DNA of 64,000 nt, from assembly GCF_037893015.1 (NCBI RefSeq), contig NC_133666.1:562739468-562803467 (forward strand). The letters run 5' to 3'. Under the pieces are notes generated by a model that saw only the letters and a list, made by a program, of their open reading frames with translations, ran no database searches and was not told the origin of the DNA. Below are positions 54,763 to 64,000 of this stretch, in pieces. The first letter of the stretch is position 1. Each line of letters opens with the position of its first letter. The position numbers and the translations under genes were made by a program. The DNA comes from Macrotis lagotis (lineage: Eukaryota > Chordata > Mammalia > Peramelemorphia > Peramelidae).

Positions 54763-54925
54763 CATGGCATAATAGAAAGGGCACTGGATTTTGGAATTGG
54801 AGGATTTGGTTTGGTATTCCAGTTCTGTTACTCCCTTGGATGAAGTTAAGCAGGTAACTTAATTATTATAACCTATTTTTCATCATTCTTGTAAAAGGTA
54901 GATTTTGGATTAGATCATGTCCTTA
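54763..54925 (+). mobile_element. MIR, sense
   Basis: 'GGCATAATAGAAAGGGCACTGGATTTTGGAATTGGAGGATTTGG...GGATGAAGTTAAGCAGGTAACTTAATTATT'. Confidence 0.65.
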
Positions 54926-54929
54926 TTTC

Positions 54930-55380
54930 CTTTGATGAACAAATCCTCTGAAAAGCCTTCCACAACTTAATGTTTTCCATTAATGTCATCATATTAGAGG
55001 TGTTAGAATTGAGACAACATTAAAAAGCACATTAATTCCAAGGATTTTTACTGAATTTAGAAATAAGAAAAACAGCTAAATTATGATCAAGGTAGTTTTG
55101 ACAGTAGTCTGCTAACATAATTTCTTTCTTTTTTTTCTTCCTTCCTTCCGTCCTTCCTTTCTATCTTTTTTGTTTTTGATGAGTAGTTATGATTTCATTG
55201 GTAAAGGGCAAAGTATTCCCTTGTCATGGACAGAAAATATGCAAAAGAATATGCCTAGAAACAGATTAAGATGTCATTAGGAATGTTTAACAAAATAAAT
55301 AAAAATATAAAGTAATATTAAAAAATGTTCCATATGTGATTTTCTAAGTTGGCATGCTCTGATCGAAGATCTTTTCTATT
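54930..55380. other. No gene recognised; CTTC-rich tract
   Basis: Simple (CTTC/TTCC)n sequence lies at about 55125-55170. The rest is unassigned. Confidence 0.4.
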
Positions 55381-55424
55381 TTGGTTTGATACCACTGGGA
55401 AATCTCAATGACAGAACTCCATGC

Positions 55425-55580
55425 ACTACTGAACAGAACATTGGATCAAAATTAGGAAAGCCTAGGTTCAGGCATGATTCTGACAAGTCATTTAAATTTT
55501 TTGTTTCAATTATTTTTTTCTATAAAATGAAGGGGACAATGGCTTTGATAACCTTTAAGAACCTCTCTGAGCTCTAAAAT
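55425..55580 (+). mobile_element. MIR, sense
   Basis: 'GAACATTGGATCAAAATTAGGAAAGCCTAGGTTCAGGCATGATTCTGACAAGTCATTTAAA...AACCTTTAAGAACCTCTCTGAGCTCTAAAATGATG'. Confidence 0.75.
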
Positions 55581-55754
55581 GATGATTAGCTAAAGCAGAT
55601 CAAAAACACTTCTGTAACTGACAATCATAGTGAATTATCTGCAACATCTGAAAGATAATTAATTTGTTCATATTCACAGTTTTTATGCATCACAAACCCA
55701 AAATTCCTTTATACCAAGACTTCTGGTCTTTTTTTACTTCAACACATATCTTTG

Positions 55755-55756
<2 letters not shown>

Positions 55757-55796
<40 letters not shown>

Positions 55797-55813
55797 CATA
55801 TATATATATATCA
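55757..55813. repeat. (TA)n tract
   Basis: About 36 bp of pure TA, a TGTGCA interruption, then a further TA run. Confidence 0.95.
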
Positions 55814-55819
55814 TAAAAT

Positions 55820-56110
55820 AAAAAATTCATTAATAAAAAGCATTAAGGCATTTTAAATACAAAGTTAAATAACTATAACTTAGGACTCAAGTGTGAAAGA
55901 CATATGTCAACCTGAATCAGATTTAAATTGTAATTGGGAGATATTTAATAAAATAAATAAAATTACAATAAAATATAGGTATTGTTAGTATGTGGTTTTC
56001 CAAAACAAGATTGGAGACTGTGGCCCCATTTCTATTAGAGTTTGATGCCAGTGACTTAGGATTTGTGGGTATGTGTAAGGAAATTATCTGAATTTTGCAG
56101 GTTAAAAACC
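55820..56110. other. No gene recognised
   Basis: AT-rich unique sequence. The minus ORF at 55923-56114 has no recognisable domain. Confidence 0.35.
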
Positions 56111-56111
56111 T

Positions 56112-56343
56112 CAAGGCTCAGTGGATAGAATGCTGGTCTAGAGTCAAGAAATCTCATCTTCCTGAGTTCAAATATGGCCTCAGACACTTGATAGCTACAT
56201 TATTCTGGGAAAGTTACTTAACTCTTATTGTCTCAGTTTCCTCATATATAAAGTAAGCTGAAGAAGAAAATGTCAGTATTTTTGCCAAGAAAAATCCAAA
56301 TGGGGTCATAAAGAGTTGGACATGACTGAAAAGCAACTGAACT
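56112..56343 (+). mobile_element. CORE-SINE with BovB-like tail, sense
   Basis: 'GGCTCAGTGGATAGAATGCTGG...CATTATTCTGGGAAAGTTACTTAACTC...TTTTGCCAAGAAAAATCCAAATGGGGTCATAAAGAGTTGGACATGACTGAAAAGCAACTGAAC'. Confidence 0.92.
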
Positions 56344-56629
56344 TGTCTACAATTTACATTTTCTCCATAATAGTAAAATTCTTTTTTTTTTTTGGTCTGG
56401 ATAGATGGTATCCAAGAGGAAAATAATTATTTTCCTTGTCTAATAAAAGTTTCACCTAGGCTGTCCTTAAAAATGATCACAAAACCCCCAAATATCCGAG
56501 TCTTCCTAAATTCTCATTCTCTTGTTGGCTATGACTGATTTATTGCTTCTTTCATAAAGGAAAGTAATTTTAAAATGTTTTATATACCTTAAGGCTCTAC
56601 ATTCATGTGAACAATTATTATTATAATAA

Positions 56630-56935
56630 TATATTCATAGATTAGAGTTTGAAGGAACCCTCAGAGGGCATTTCTATTCTACTACTTAAACATGGGTTAT
56701 TATAACTATTGCAATAGGATAATAGGTTTAGAACTAGAAGGCCTCTTACAGATCATTTAGTCTAACACTCTCATATTAAACATTAGACTAGACTAGACTA
56801 GTCAGGTGAGAAGTCTAAAGAAGATTAGACAAATGAGATTCCTTGCCAGGGTCTCATAGGTATTAAGGTTTAGTGATGGGAGTAAAACTTAGATCTTTGA
56901 GTTTCAAATCCATTGTTCTTACCATTATCCATACT
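56630..56935 (+). mobile_element. Old MIR/CR1-like remnants
   Basis: 'GATTAGAGTTTGAAGGAACCCTCAGAGGGCATTTC' and 'GAACTAGAAGGCCTCTTACAGATCATTTAGTC' are repeated degenerate starts. A (TAGAC)4 run lies at about 56785-56803. The family is uncertain. Confidence 0.45.
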
Positions 56936-56961
56936 ATTTCATAAATGAGAAGAGAGAGAGA

Positions 56962-57262
56962 GTCAAAGTATGGATGGCTAGAGCCTTGAACTTGAATTTA
57001 GGAAGTTGAATTAAAATTTGACCTCAGAAACTTGCTGGTTGTATGACACTACACAAGTCACCTTACCTCTTTCTATCTCAATTTCCTCATCTGTAAAAAA
57101 TAATAGCAACTACTTTCCAGACTTGTAAGGATAAAAAGAGAATATTTTTAAAGCATTCAGTAAAGTGATTAGAACATTTTGTTGTTGTAGAGAAGGAAAT
57201 GGCAAACCACTCATGGAGAATCAGACAGGATTTAACAACTGAACAACAAAATACCTTACTAC
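56962..57262 (+). mobile_element. MIR/CORE-SINE with BovB-like tail, sense
   Basis: 'GGCTAGAGCCTTGAACTTG...TTTCTATCTCAATTTCCTCATCTGTAAAAAATAATAGC' then 'GAGAAGGAAATGGCAAACCACTCATGGAGAATCAGACAGGATTTAACAACTGAACAACAAAA'. Confidence 0.8.
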
Positions 57263-57324
57263 ATAGTCAGTGCTTAATAAGTACTTATTAAAATTAAATT
57301 AGACTAATTTAAGATTATATAGCT

Positions 57325-57897
57325 GTACAATACTATTACTAAGTCTATATTCCAAAGAGATCATAAAAATGGGAAAAGATTCACATGTAAAAAATATTTA
57401 TAGAAGGATTTTTTTGTAGTGGCAAAGAATTAGAACGTTATGGAGTACTATTTTTCTGTAAGAAATCGAGAGACTTTAGAAATGAACTCCTGCTGAAAGA
57501 AATGACCATAACCATTAGAACATTGTACACATTAACATTGTGAGGTGATCAACTATGATGGACCCAGCTCTTCTCAGCAGTTCAAAGATTAAGGATAATT
57601 CTAAGAGACCTGCTATGGAAAATGACATCCACATTAAGAGAAATAATTATAGAGTCTGAATGCAGAGCAAAGCACACTGTGCTCATTTTTTAAAACTTCT
57701 TTTATCTTTTTTGTTTCTCATATTTTTCCCCTTAGTTCTTTCACAATATGCCTAATATAAAAATATACTAAATATGTATATATACAACCTATATCTGATT
57801 GTTTGCTATCATTGGGAGGGGGCAGGGAAGGAAGAGCCATAGAAAAATGTGGAACTCAACTTGCAAAAGAATGAATGTTGAAAACTATCTTTACTTA
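57325..57897 (+). mobile_element. L1 LINE 3' end, 5'-truncated
   Basis: 'TACAATACTATTACTAAGTCTATATTCCAAAGAGATCATAAAAATGGG' (the L1 IPLLGLY segment), 'GACCTGCTATGGAAAATGACATCCACATTAAGAG' and 'GAATGTTGAAAACTATCTTTACTTAAAATAATAA' at the tail. It abuts a second L1. Confidence 0.8.
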
Positions 57898-57899
57898 AA

Positions 57900-59636
57900 A
57901 TAATAAGCAGTATCTATCTAAAACCATCAACAAACATTATATGTAATGAGGATAAACTTAGAAGCATTTACAATAAGATCAGGGTTGAAACAAGGATGTC
58001 CATTATCACCATTACTATTCTGTAAAGTATTAGATATCTTAGCTTCAGCAATTGGAGAAGAAAAAGAAATTGAAACATTTAGAATTGGCAATGAGGAAGC
58101 TCTCATTGAATTTAGACACAAAGGGCAATACTATAGACCAATTAACAGATCAAGAAATAATCTGTCAGATCTATGGAAAAGGGAGAAAATTATGATAAAA
58201 TTAGAAATAGAGTTCATTAAAAAATGGCAAAAGGATGATTTTGACTATTTTTAAATTAAAAACTTTTTGCGTTAATAAAACCAATGTGGCCAAGATCAGA
58301 AGGAAAACAGAAAGCTGGGAAACAATTTTCATAGCTAAGAATTCTGATGAAAGTTTCATTCCACAAATATAGAGAGAACTGAATCAAATTTACAAGGTTA
58401 CAGGTCATTCCCCAGTTGATAAATAGTCAAACAATTTGAACAGGCAGCTTTCAAATGAAGAAATTAAAACTATATATAATCATGTGAAAAAATGCTCCAA
58501 ATCATTATTGATTAGAGAAATGAAAATTAAAACAACTATGAGGTACCTCCTCATATCTATCAGATTAGCTAAAATGACAAAAAAGGGAAATTGATCAATG
58601 AGAGAGGTTGTGGGAAGATTAGCACAATAATACATTGCTGGTGGAGTTGTAAACTAATCCAATCATTGTCAAGAACAATATGGATCTTTACCCAAAGAGC
58701 ACCAAAACAGATCATACTTGGGGCGGCTAGGTGGCATAGTGGATAAAGCACTGGCCTTGGAGTCAGGAGTACCTGGGTTCAAATCTGGTCTCAGACACTT
58801 AATAATTACCTAGCTGTGTGGTCTTGGGCAAGCCATTTAACCCCATTTGCCTTGCAAAAACCTAAAAAAAAAAAAAAGATCATATTCTCTGACCTAGCAA
58901 TACCAATATTAGGTCTATATCTAAAAGAAATCACCAAAAAAAAATGGGAAAAGTGCCACATGTTCAACAAAGTTATTGCAGTTCTTTTTGTAGTGGCAAA
59001 GAGTTAGAAATTGAAGGGATGACCATATATTTGCACATAGTTGAACAAGTTAAGTTATATGAATGTTACGGAGTACTATTGTTCTATAAGAAACCATGAA
59101 TGGTCATACTTTAGTGAAGCATGGAAAGAATTACATGATCAGATGCTAAGCAAAGGGAGTAGTACTAAAAGAACACTGTACACATTAACAACAACATTGT
59201 TGAGTTGATCAACTATGATGGATGCAACTCCTTTCATCAGTTCAGAGATCTAGGATAACCCTGGAATAAATATTATGGTTAACACCATCCACATCCAGAG
59301 GCAAAAACAAAAATAAAAACAAACAAACAAAAAAGAACCACCCCCCCAATCTAAATATAAACTATGTTCGCTTATTAAAAACTTCTCATGCTTTTCCTCC
59401 CCATCCCATGGTTTTCTTTCTTTTCCCTTAGTCCTAATTTCTCATACACAAAATGACTATTATGCTAAACATGTTAAACACAAATGCACATGTGCAACAT
59501 TAACTATTGAGGGGAGGGAGCTAGAAAAATGTGAAATATATATATATATATATATATATATGAAAATGGATATATGTTGAAAAACTTTCATAACATATAA
59601 TTGGAAAAGCAAAACAATATATAAAACATTTTTAAA
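57900..59636 (+). mobile_element. L1 LINE ORF2 RT palm joined to C-terminus and 3' end (internal deletion)
   Basis: A 102-codon open stretch (57946-58254) reads the RT palm RSGLKQGCPLSPLLFCKVLD and AIGEEKEIE. It then passes directly into the distant C-terminal part (LSDLWKREK...DDFDYF), skipping about 300 codons including the catalytic ADD box. The 3' region runs to about 59636 with a SINE at 58720-58876. The tail contains a (TA)n run at about 59536-59563. Confidence 0.8.
58720..58876 (+). mobile_element. Short marsupial SINE inside L1, with target-site duplication
   Basis: 'GGGGCGGCTAGGTGGCATAGTGG...GGCAAGCCATTTAACCCCATTTGCCTTGCAAAAACC' with a 13-A tail. AGATCATA is repeated at 58709-58716 and 58877-58884, and the L1 frame resumes across the site. 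Confidence 0.95.
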
Positions 59637-59639
59637 AAG

Positions 59640-61245
59640 AATGAAAAAGAAAACTATATGTGATTAAAAAAATAAAATAATATGTATATTAAAAAGATTA
59701 CATAGATGAAATTATGAAATAGCACAATCTCAGAGGACTCAAAAGTGCAAATGGAAAAGGTCAAGGTAAGGCTGTAGCACATATCTGTGGTGTCTTGTAT
59801 GTATAATGTTTTATAAATTATGTAAACAGGGACTCAAGCCTGGCATTTGAATAAAACTTTCTTCATTGATGAAGAGCTGTGGGAGGGAGAGCATTCATGA
59901 GAATTGGTGAAAGGAGAAATTCTAGTCTTCTGACTGCCAGTTCAAAAGTTCAAAAGAAGACTGATAAAGTTCCAGACTTTCTTCAGGGAGAAATCCTTGG
60001 AAAAAGAGAAAGACTGTGGGAGAGTACCTATATAGAGGGCCTGGTGATTCAAGCATGTTATATTTCTAACTTGCCACACTAAAAACTTTGGGGAATTTCC
60101 CATTAGATAAGAAGGGTACTCTCTCTGGATGAACCGAATTATTTTCCTCCCAGTAGGAGAGCTCTTCCCCTCTGTTTATTCTTGAGTACTTTCTAATCTT
60201 TATAATATATCTGATTTCTGTTTGATATTGGCTTAAAATAATAGGTTGCTTTCTATTCACTCTAAGTGATAATGTCCTTCTGACAGAGCTAGAGGAACTC
60301 CTCTGTTGGAAGATAATGACCTGGAGACTGTCTGGAATCTAAAATTGTTTATTGTAAATTAAGAATATATTAATAATTTTATAATTTTATTAGTATCATT
60401 TGTACATTAGATAAATGTGATTCTAGACTTTGGTGGGAAGTTATGTTTTCAGAAATAGGTTGAAGAATGTCTTCTCTATTAAGAAATTGTGACTAGGAAA
60501 GAGTCTTGAACCTAAAAATCATTTCCTCTGTTTGGAAGATAGATATGATTGTAGTCTGGTATTCCCTTTCTAAGATAAGCAAGATAGTTAACCTTATGAC
60601 TCCAACTACCTTCTCTCATGGTGGATTTCTTTTCTTTTAGTGATAGGCAAAAAAGATTCTAGAGATATTTATTCAAGCTATTTTGTGAAGCACATCTTTA
60701 CAAACCCAAATAGACGTACTTAACTTACATGGGTGACACCTAACTTTACAAAGGAAGGACATTATAGTTAAAAATTTAGGTGGAGTAGTCATATAAACAA
60801 CATTAAGAGGAATTAAGATATTTGAATGTAGGGTCTAGTCCACTTTTATATTTGTATTCCCAGTACCTGGTACATAGTAGATGCTTTTTTTAAAGCTTCT
60901 TGATTGACCAATTGTTTTATTTAGGGAGGATGAGGGATGATAATCAACAATATTAAATAATTATTATCAATAAATATTATTTAATCAGAAAAAAGGATTC
61001 TAATATACTGGGTCTAATATACTGAGTATTCACAAAAAGTTATGCATGAGAAATGCACAAGATAAGAAGACAAAGAAAACGTGTTACCTTTGCATATAAA
61101 AGGAGCTTTCACACTGATTAACCCATTGATTGATCAAAATATCAAAGAAAAGTTACATCTGCTACAGGGGATATTGTTTTGGTAATATGGGTTTGACTAT
61201 AGCTGATCATTTTCCTTTTCTCAATATTGTTGAAATTATATTTAT
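59640..61245. other. No gene recognised
   Basis: 59640-59700 is A-rich. 59790-60330 contains 'CATTTGAATAAAACTTTCTTCATTGATGAAGAG' with an AATAAA at about 59851 and unique-looking sequence that might be an old LTR-like fossil or a lone exon, neither supported further. 60825-60910 looks like an L2/MIR 3' end ('GTATTCCCAGTACCTGGTACATAGTAGATGC'). Confidence 0.35.
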
Positions 61246-61249
61246 CTTA

Positions 61250-62740
61250 AGCTAACCCCCAAATTGAAGAGAATTTGAAGAGAAAACTTTAACATACATC
61301 AATTCTCCCTCAAATACCTTAACTACCCAATACCCCAATAATCCTATGAATTACTTCTCCATCCCAACTCAATGATACACAAAGATGGCCATTCTCTTGA
61401 TCTTGCTAAAATTAACAAATGTACTATCTCTTTATCCAAGAATTGTGAATCCCCCTTATCCTACATAATCTTATTAATTTTTCACCTAGCCTTTTGTCTT
61501 TTCTTAGATAACCCTACTCTTCATCTGTTCTAAACCCCATCATTTGACTCTTCAATTCTCTCTTCAACCATCTCCTTTGCATGGTGATCTCATCAGCTTC
61601 TGTGGATTTAATTAACATCAGCTGATGATTCTCAAATCCAACTTCCCTGAACTGATCTGCTGGTCACTAATATCAAATCTCCAATTGTGTTTCAAACATT
61701 TCTAATTGAATATACTGTAGTCATGTTAAAATCAATATATTCAAAATAGATTTCATCATCTCTCCCCTATATCTTTTATTCTCCTGCCTTCCCTTCCAAA
61801 CTCTCTGGTTTTTAAACTAGGAATCATCCTGGATACTTCACTATCTCTCATGCCCCACATCCAAGCTGTGACCAAGGTTGCTGATGTCACCTTTGTGACA
61901 TTTCCCAAATATGTTCCTTTTTCTCCTCTGACACTGCCTCCACTCTATTGCAGGCCTTCATTGCTTTACAACTTGATTAATGAAATAACTTACTAGTCAG
62001 CTTACCCACTTTAAGTCTTCTCCCCTCCAATCTCTCTTTCATTGAGTCACTAAAGTGCTTTTTCTAAAATGTAGGTCCCAATTGAATAAAAAGCAGACTT
62101 CCAATTGCCTCCAGCATGAAATAAAAAATTCTCTGTTTAGCATACAAAGCTCTTCATAGCCTTTTTTTTCTATCTTTCTAGTCAACTTATACCTTATTCC
62201 CCAATATGTATTCTTCAGTCCAGTTGTTCCACAAAGAAGACACTCAATCTCTTGGTTCCCAAGCATTTTCTCTGACTAGATCAGATGTCATGATGCTCTG
62301 ATTACTGAAGTCCCTGGCTTCTTTAAGTTCCAAGTAAAATTCTACCTTTGACAGAAAGTCTTTCCTAACCTTTACTAATTTCTATAATTCCTTCTTTTAA
62401 TTATTTTCTACTTATCCTATTTATAACTTGCTTTGTAAATATTTGTTTGCATGCTATCTATCCCATTAGATTGTATTTTGTTTTTTGCAAGGCAAATGGG
62501 ATTAAGTGGCTTGCCCAAGGCTAGGTAATTATTAAGTGTCTGAGACCTGATTTGAACCCAGGTACTCCTGACTCCAGGGCTGGTGCTTTATCCACTGTGC
62601 CACCTAGCTGCCTCTATCCCATTAGATTGTAAAATCATTAAGGACTGGTTTTTTTTGCCTCTTTTTTGTATACTTCCCTCAAGGTCTGGCACAGTGTCTG
62701 GCACATAGTAACTACTTGATAAATGTTTATTTATTGAAAG
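61250..62740 (+). mobile_element. L2-type LINE, deleted internally, interrupted by a SINE
   Basis: Endonuclease-like C/T-rich sequence ('GATCTTGCTAAAATTAACAAATGTACTATCTCTTTATCC') jumps to the RT box 'CAGCTGATGATTCTCAAATCC' (ADDSQI) at about 61618. Then follow 'CTAGGAATCATCCTGGATACTTCACTATCTCTC' and a 3' end that resumes after the SINE: 'ATTAGATTGTAAAATCATTAAGGACTGG...CAAGGTCTGGCACAGTGTCTGGCACATAGTAACTACTTGATAAATG'. The frame is decayed. Confidence 0.8.
62476..62613 (-). mobile_element. Short marsupial SINE with perfect 18-bp target-site duplication
   Basis: 'TTTTGTTTTTTGCAAGGCAAATGGGATTAAGTGGCTTGCCC...CACTGTGCCACCTAGCTGCC'. CTATCCCATTAGATTGTA at 62458-62475 is repeated exactly at 62614-62631. 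The SINE body lacks the 'ACACAGCTAGG' repeat unit (it reads GGCTAGG), a small internal deletion. Confidence 0.95.
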
Positions 62741-62911
62741 GAAAAATAGGAAAAAAACAATTCGTTTTCATTTCTGAGTCTCAAAGACTTAACTAGAGTA
62801 GGGAGTTTGAGGTTTGTTCCCTGTTACTTAAATTTGGAGAGCCACTGAAAGTGCTAACATCTGGTATGTTTCCAGCCCTGGATGGATTGTCCTTGCTATT
62901 TTTGGTTTACT

Positions 62912-63213
62912 TTTGTGCTTCATTCTTGAAGAAGACGGTGAGATCAGGGAGGTGATGTCTTGACAAGCACATGAATTGAATCTGAGTGAGGGGATAGTGT
63001 GCTAAGTACCAGCCTCACTTTCTCCTCCATAGTCATCTGAGTCCAGTGGCCAGATATGAATCAGGATGACTGGAGATGTCCTTGGATATGAGTGGATCAC
63101 AGTTGAGTGACTTGCCCAAGCTCACTCAGCTAGTGAGTATCAGGTGTCTGAGGCAGTATTCTAACTCCTGTCCTCATGATCCCAAGGTCAATGTTTTATC
63201 CACTGCACCATCT
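62912..63213 (-). mobile_element. MAR1-type long SINE, antisense
   Basis: 'TTTTGTGCTTCATTCTTGAAGAAGACGG...GATGTCTTGACAAGCACATGAATTGAATCTGAGTGAGG...CTCACTTTCTCCTCCATAGTCATCTG...ATGTTTTATCCACTGCACCATC'. Full length. Confidence 0.9.
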
Positions 63214-63494
63214 ATAATAGATCTACTCTTGATTTATTCTGTTCTCTCCTAGGTGTTGCCCCAACTAGTATGCAAACAACCCAACCCAACTATTTCTTTA
63301 ACCCCTGTGCCTTTTGAACCATTTTTCTCCCTCTGCAATCCCTAACAGCCTAGAATAAAGGTGATTTAAGGATAACAGACAGATCTGAGTATTTGTATGT
63401 CTCCTTTAGACTCTTCATACAAGTTGGAATATGGAGATGAAGGAGGGTATATGGGGAACAGTTCAGTCTCTAGACTTCTAGAACCAGTTGATGT
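63214..63494. other. No gene recognised
   Basis: Short unassigned stretch between two SINEs. Confidence 0.4.
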
Positions 63495-63706
63495 TCAGTT
63501 ATTTTAGTTAAATTCCATTTAAGGTTTTCTTGATTAAAGATAATAGAGCACTCCTCCTGCTCATTTTCCAGAGGAGGAAACTGAGGCAAACAGAGTTAAG
63601 TGACTTGCCCAGGGTCACACAATTAGAATGTATCTAAGGTCAGAATCAAAAAGATTGATTTTCCTATGTCCAGTCTCAGCACTCTAGTCACTATGACACA
63701 TCCCCT
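63495..63706 (-). mobile_element. CORE-SINE with BovB-like tail, antisense
   Basis: 'TTCCATTTAAGGTTTTCTTGATTAAAG...GCTCATTTTCCAGAGGAGGAAACTGAGGCAAACAGAGTTAAGTGACTTGCCCAGGGTCACACAATTAG'. Confidence 0.85.
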
Positions 63707-64000
63707 CAGGAGTACATTCCCTAGACCCCAAAGGGACTATGTTTTTATTATCAGAAAATTTTGTCTTAAACATCATTAATTATTCTGTCTCCTCCATCTC
63801 CCATTCAGAAGCCTTGAATGTTCTTTCTGCCCTGGTCAGACCTCACTTACCACAGGTAGTCCCCCTTTAGGGTAACCTTTTTATGACTTTAGTTTTCCAT
63901 TTGAAAAATGAAGGCATTAGCCTAGGAGACTTAAAAACTGAAAAGGTCTTCAGTACCCACCTCAAAAATGAATCTGTCTTAAGAGACCTTCTGGGGAACT
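63707..64000. other. No gene recognised
   Basis: Unassigned sequence to the window edge. Confidence 0.4.

Noticed and set aside
57946-58254. 102-codon ORF as a new RT-like gene
   Set aside because: It is an internally deleted L1 RT fragment without the catalytic box.
58720-58760. tRNA gene suggested by A- and B-box-like motifs
   Set aside because: These boxes belong to the tRNA-derived SINE head, which has no cloverleaf or anticodon arm. The same holds for the other 12 copies.

Overview
This is a mammalian, almost certainly marsupial, intergenic or intronic window. The evidence is AT-rich, CpG-poor DNA packed with interspersed repeats. The commonest SINE is a ~145 bp tRNA-headed family with the core 'GGCAGCTAGGTGGCACAGTG', present in 13 copies, which I recall as typical of marsupials (WSINE1/WALLSI type). 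Alongside it are longer MAR1/MON1-type CORE-SINEs with BovB-like tails, marsupial L1s, a BovB/RTE element, L2, CR1/L3 and MIR remnants. I cannot tell an American opossum from an Australian lineage with certainty. No intact protein-coding gene was recognised, and every long ORF examined is either part of a LINE or a microsatellite translation.

Layout. 1-5.2 kb: an L2-type LINE (endonuclease and start of RT) split by an L1 that has its 5' UTR, ORF1 and half an endonuclease, bounded by a 15-bp target-site duplication. 5.2-12.6 kb: SINEs, MIRs, a 385-bp AGT tract, a TG/CA/TA tract and a 250-bp polypurine tract. 12.6-15.6 kb: an old minus-strand L1 with three later insertions. 16.3-17.36 kb: unique sequence shaped like a terminal exon (splice acceptor, short open C-terminus, AATAAA). 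18-22 kb: SINE/MIR/L1 scraps. 22-26.3 kb: a minus-strand L1 with its RT deleted and two SINEs inside. 26.8-29.6 kb: a 2-kb-spaced inverted repeat and a U6 snRNA pseudogene. 30-32 kb: mostly unique. 32.8-35.4 kb: an L1 RT-to-3'-end copy. 37.5-40.85 kb: a BovB element split by a 2.5-kb SINE-bounded block. 42.7-45.3 kb: a processed pseudogene of RP9 inside a MIR and itself interrupted by an L1. 46-57 kb: L2, CR1 and MIR remains, a perfect-stem hairpin and some unique stretches. 57.3-59.6 kb: two L1 copies head to tail. 61.2-62.7 kb: an L2 copy broken by a young SINE with an 18-bp duplication. The right edge holds further SINEs.

No genes here work together. The biology is retrotransposition history: L1-type machinery plausibly explains the SINEs, the RP9 retrocopy and the U6 copy. 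I found no convincing new biological system. The most useful leads are the candidate terminal exon, two hairpins with near-perfect stems, the local inverted repeat, the SINE-bounded insert in BovB and the 3'-truncated L1. Family names come from memory of consensus sequences, not from a search.
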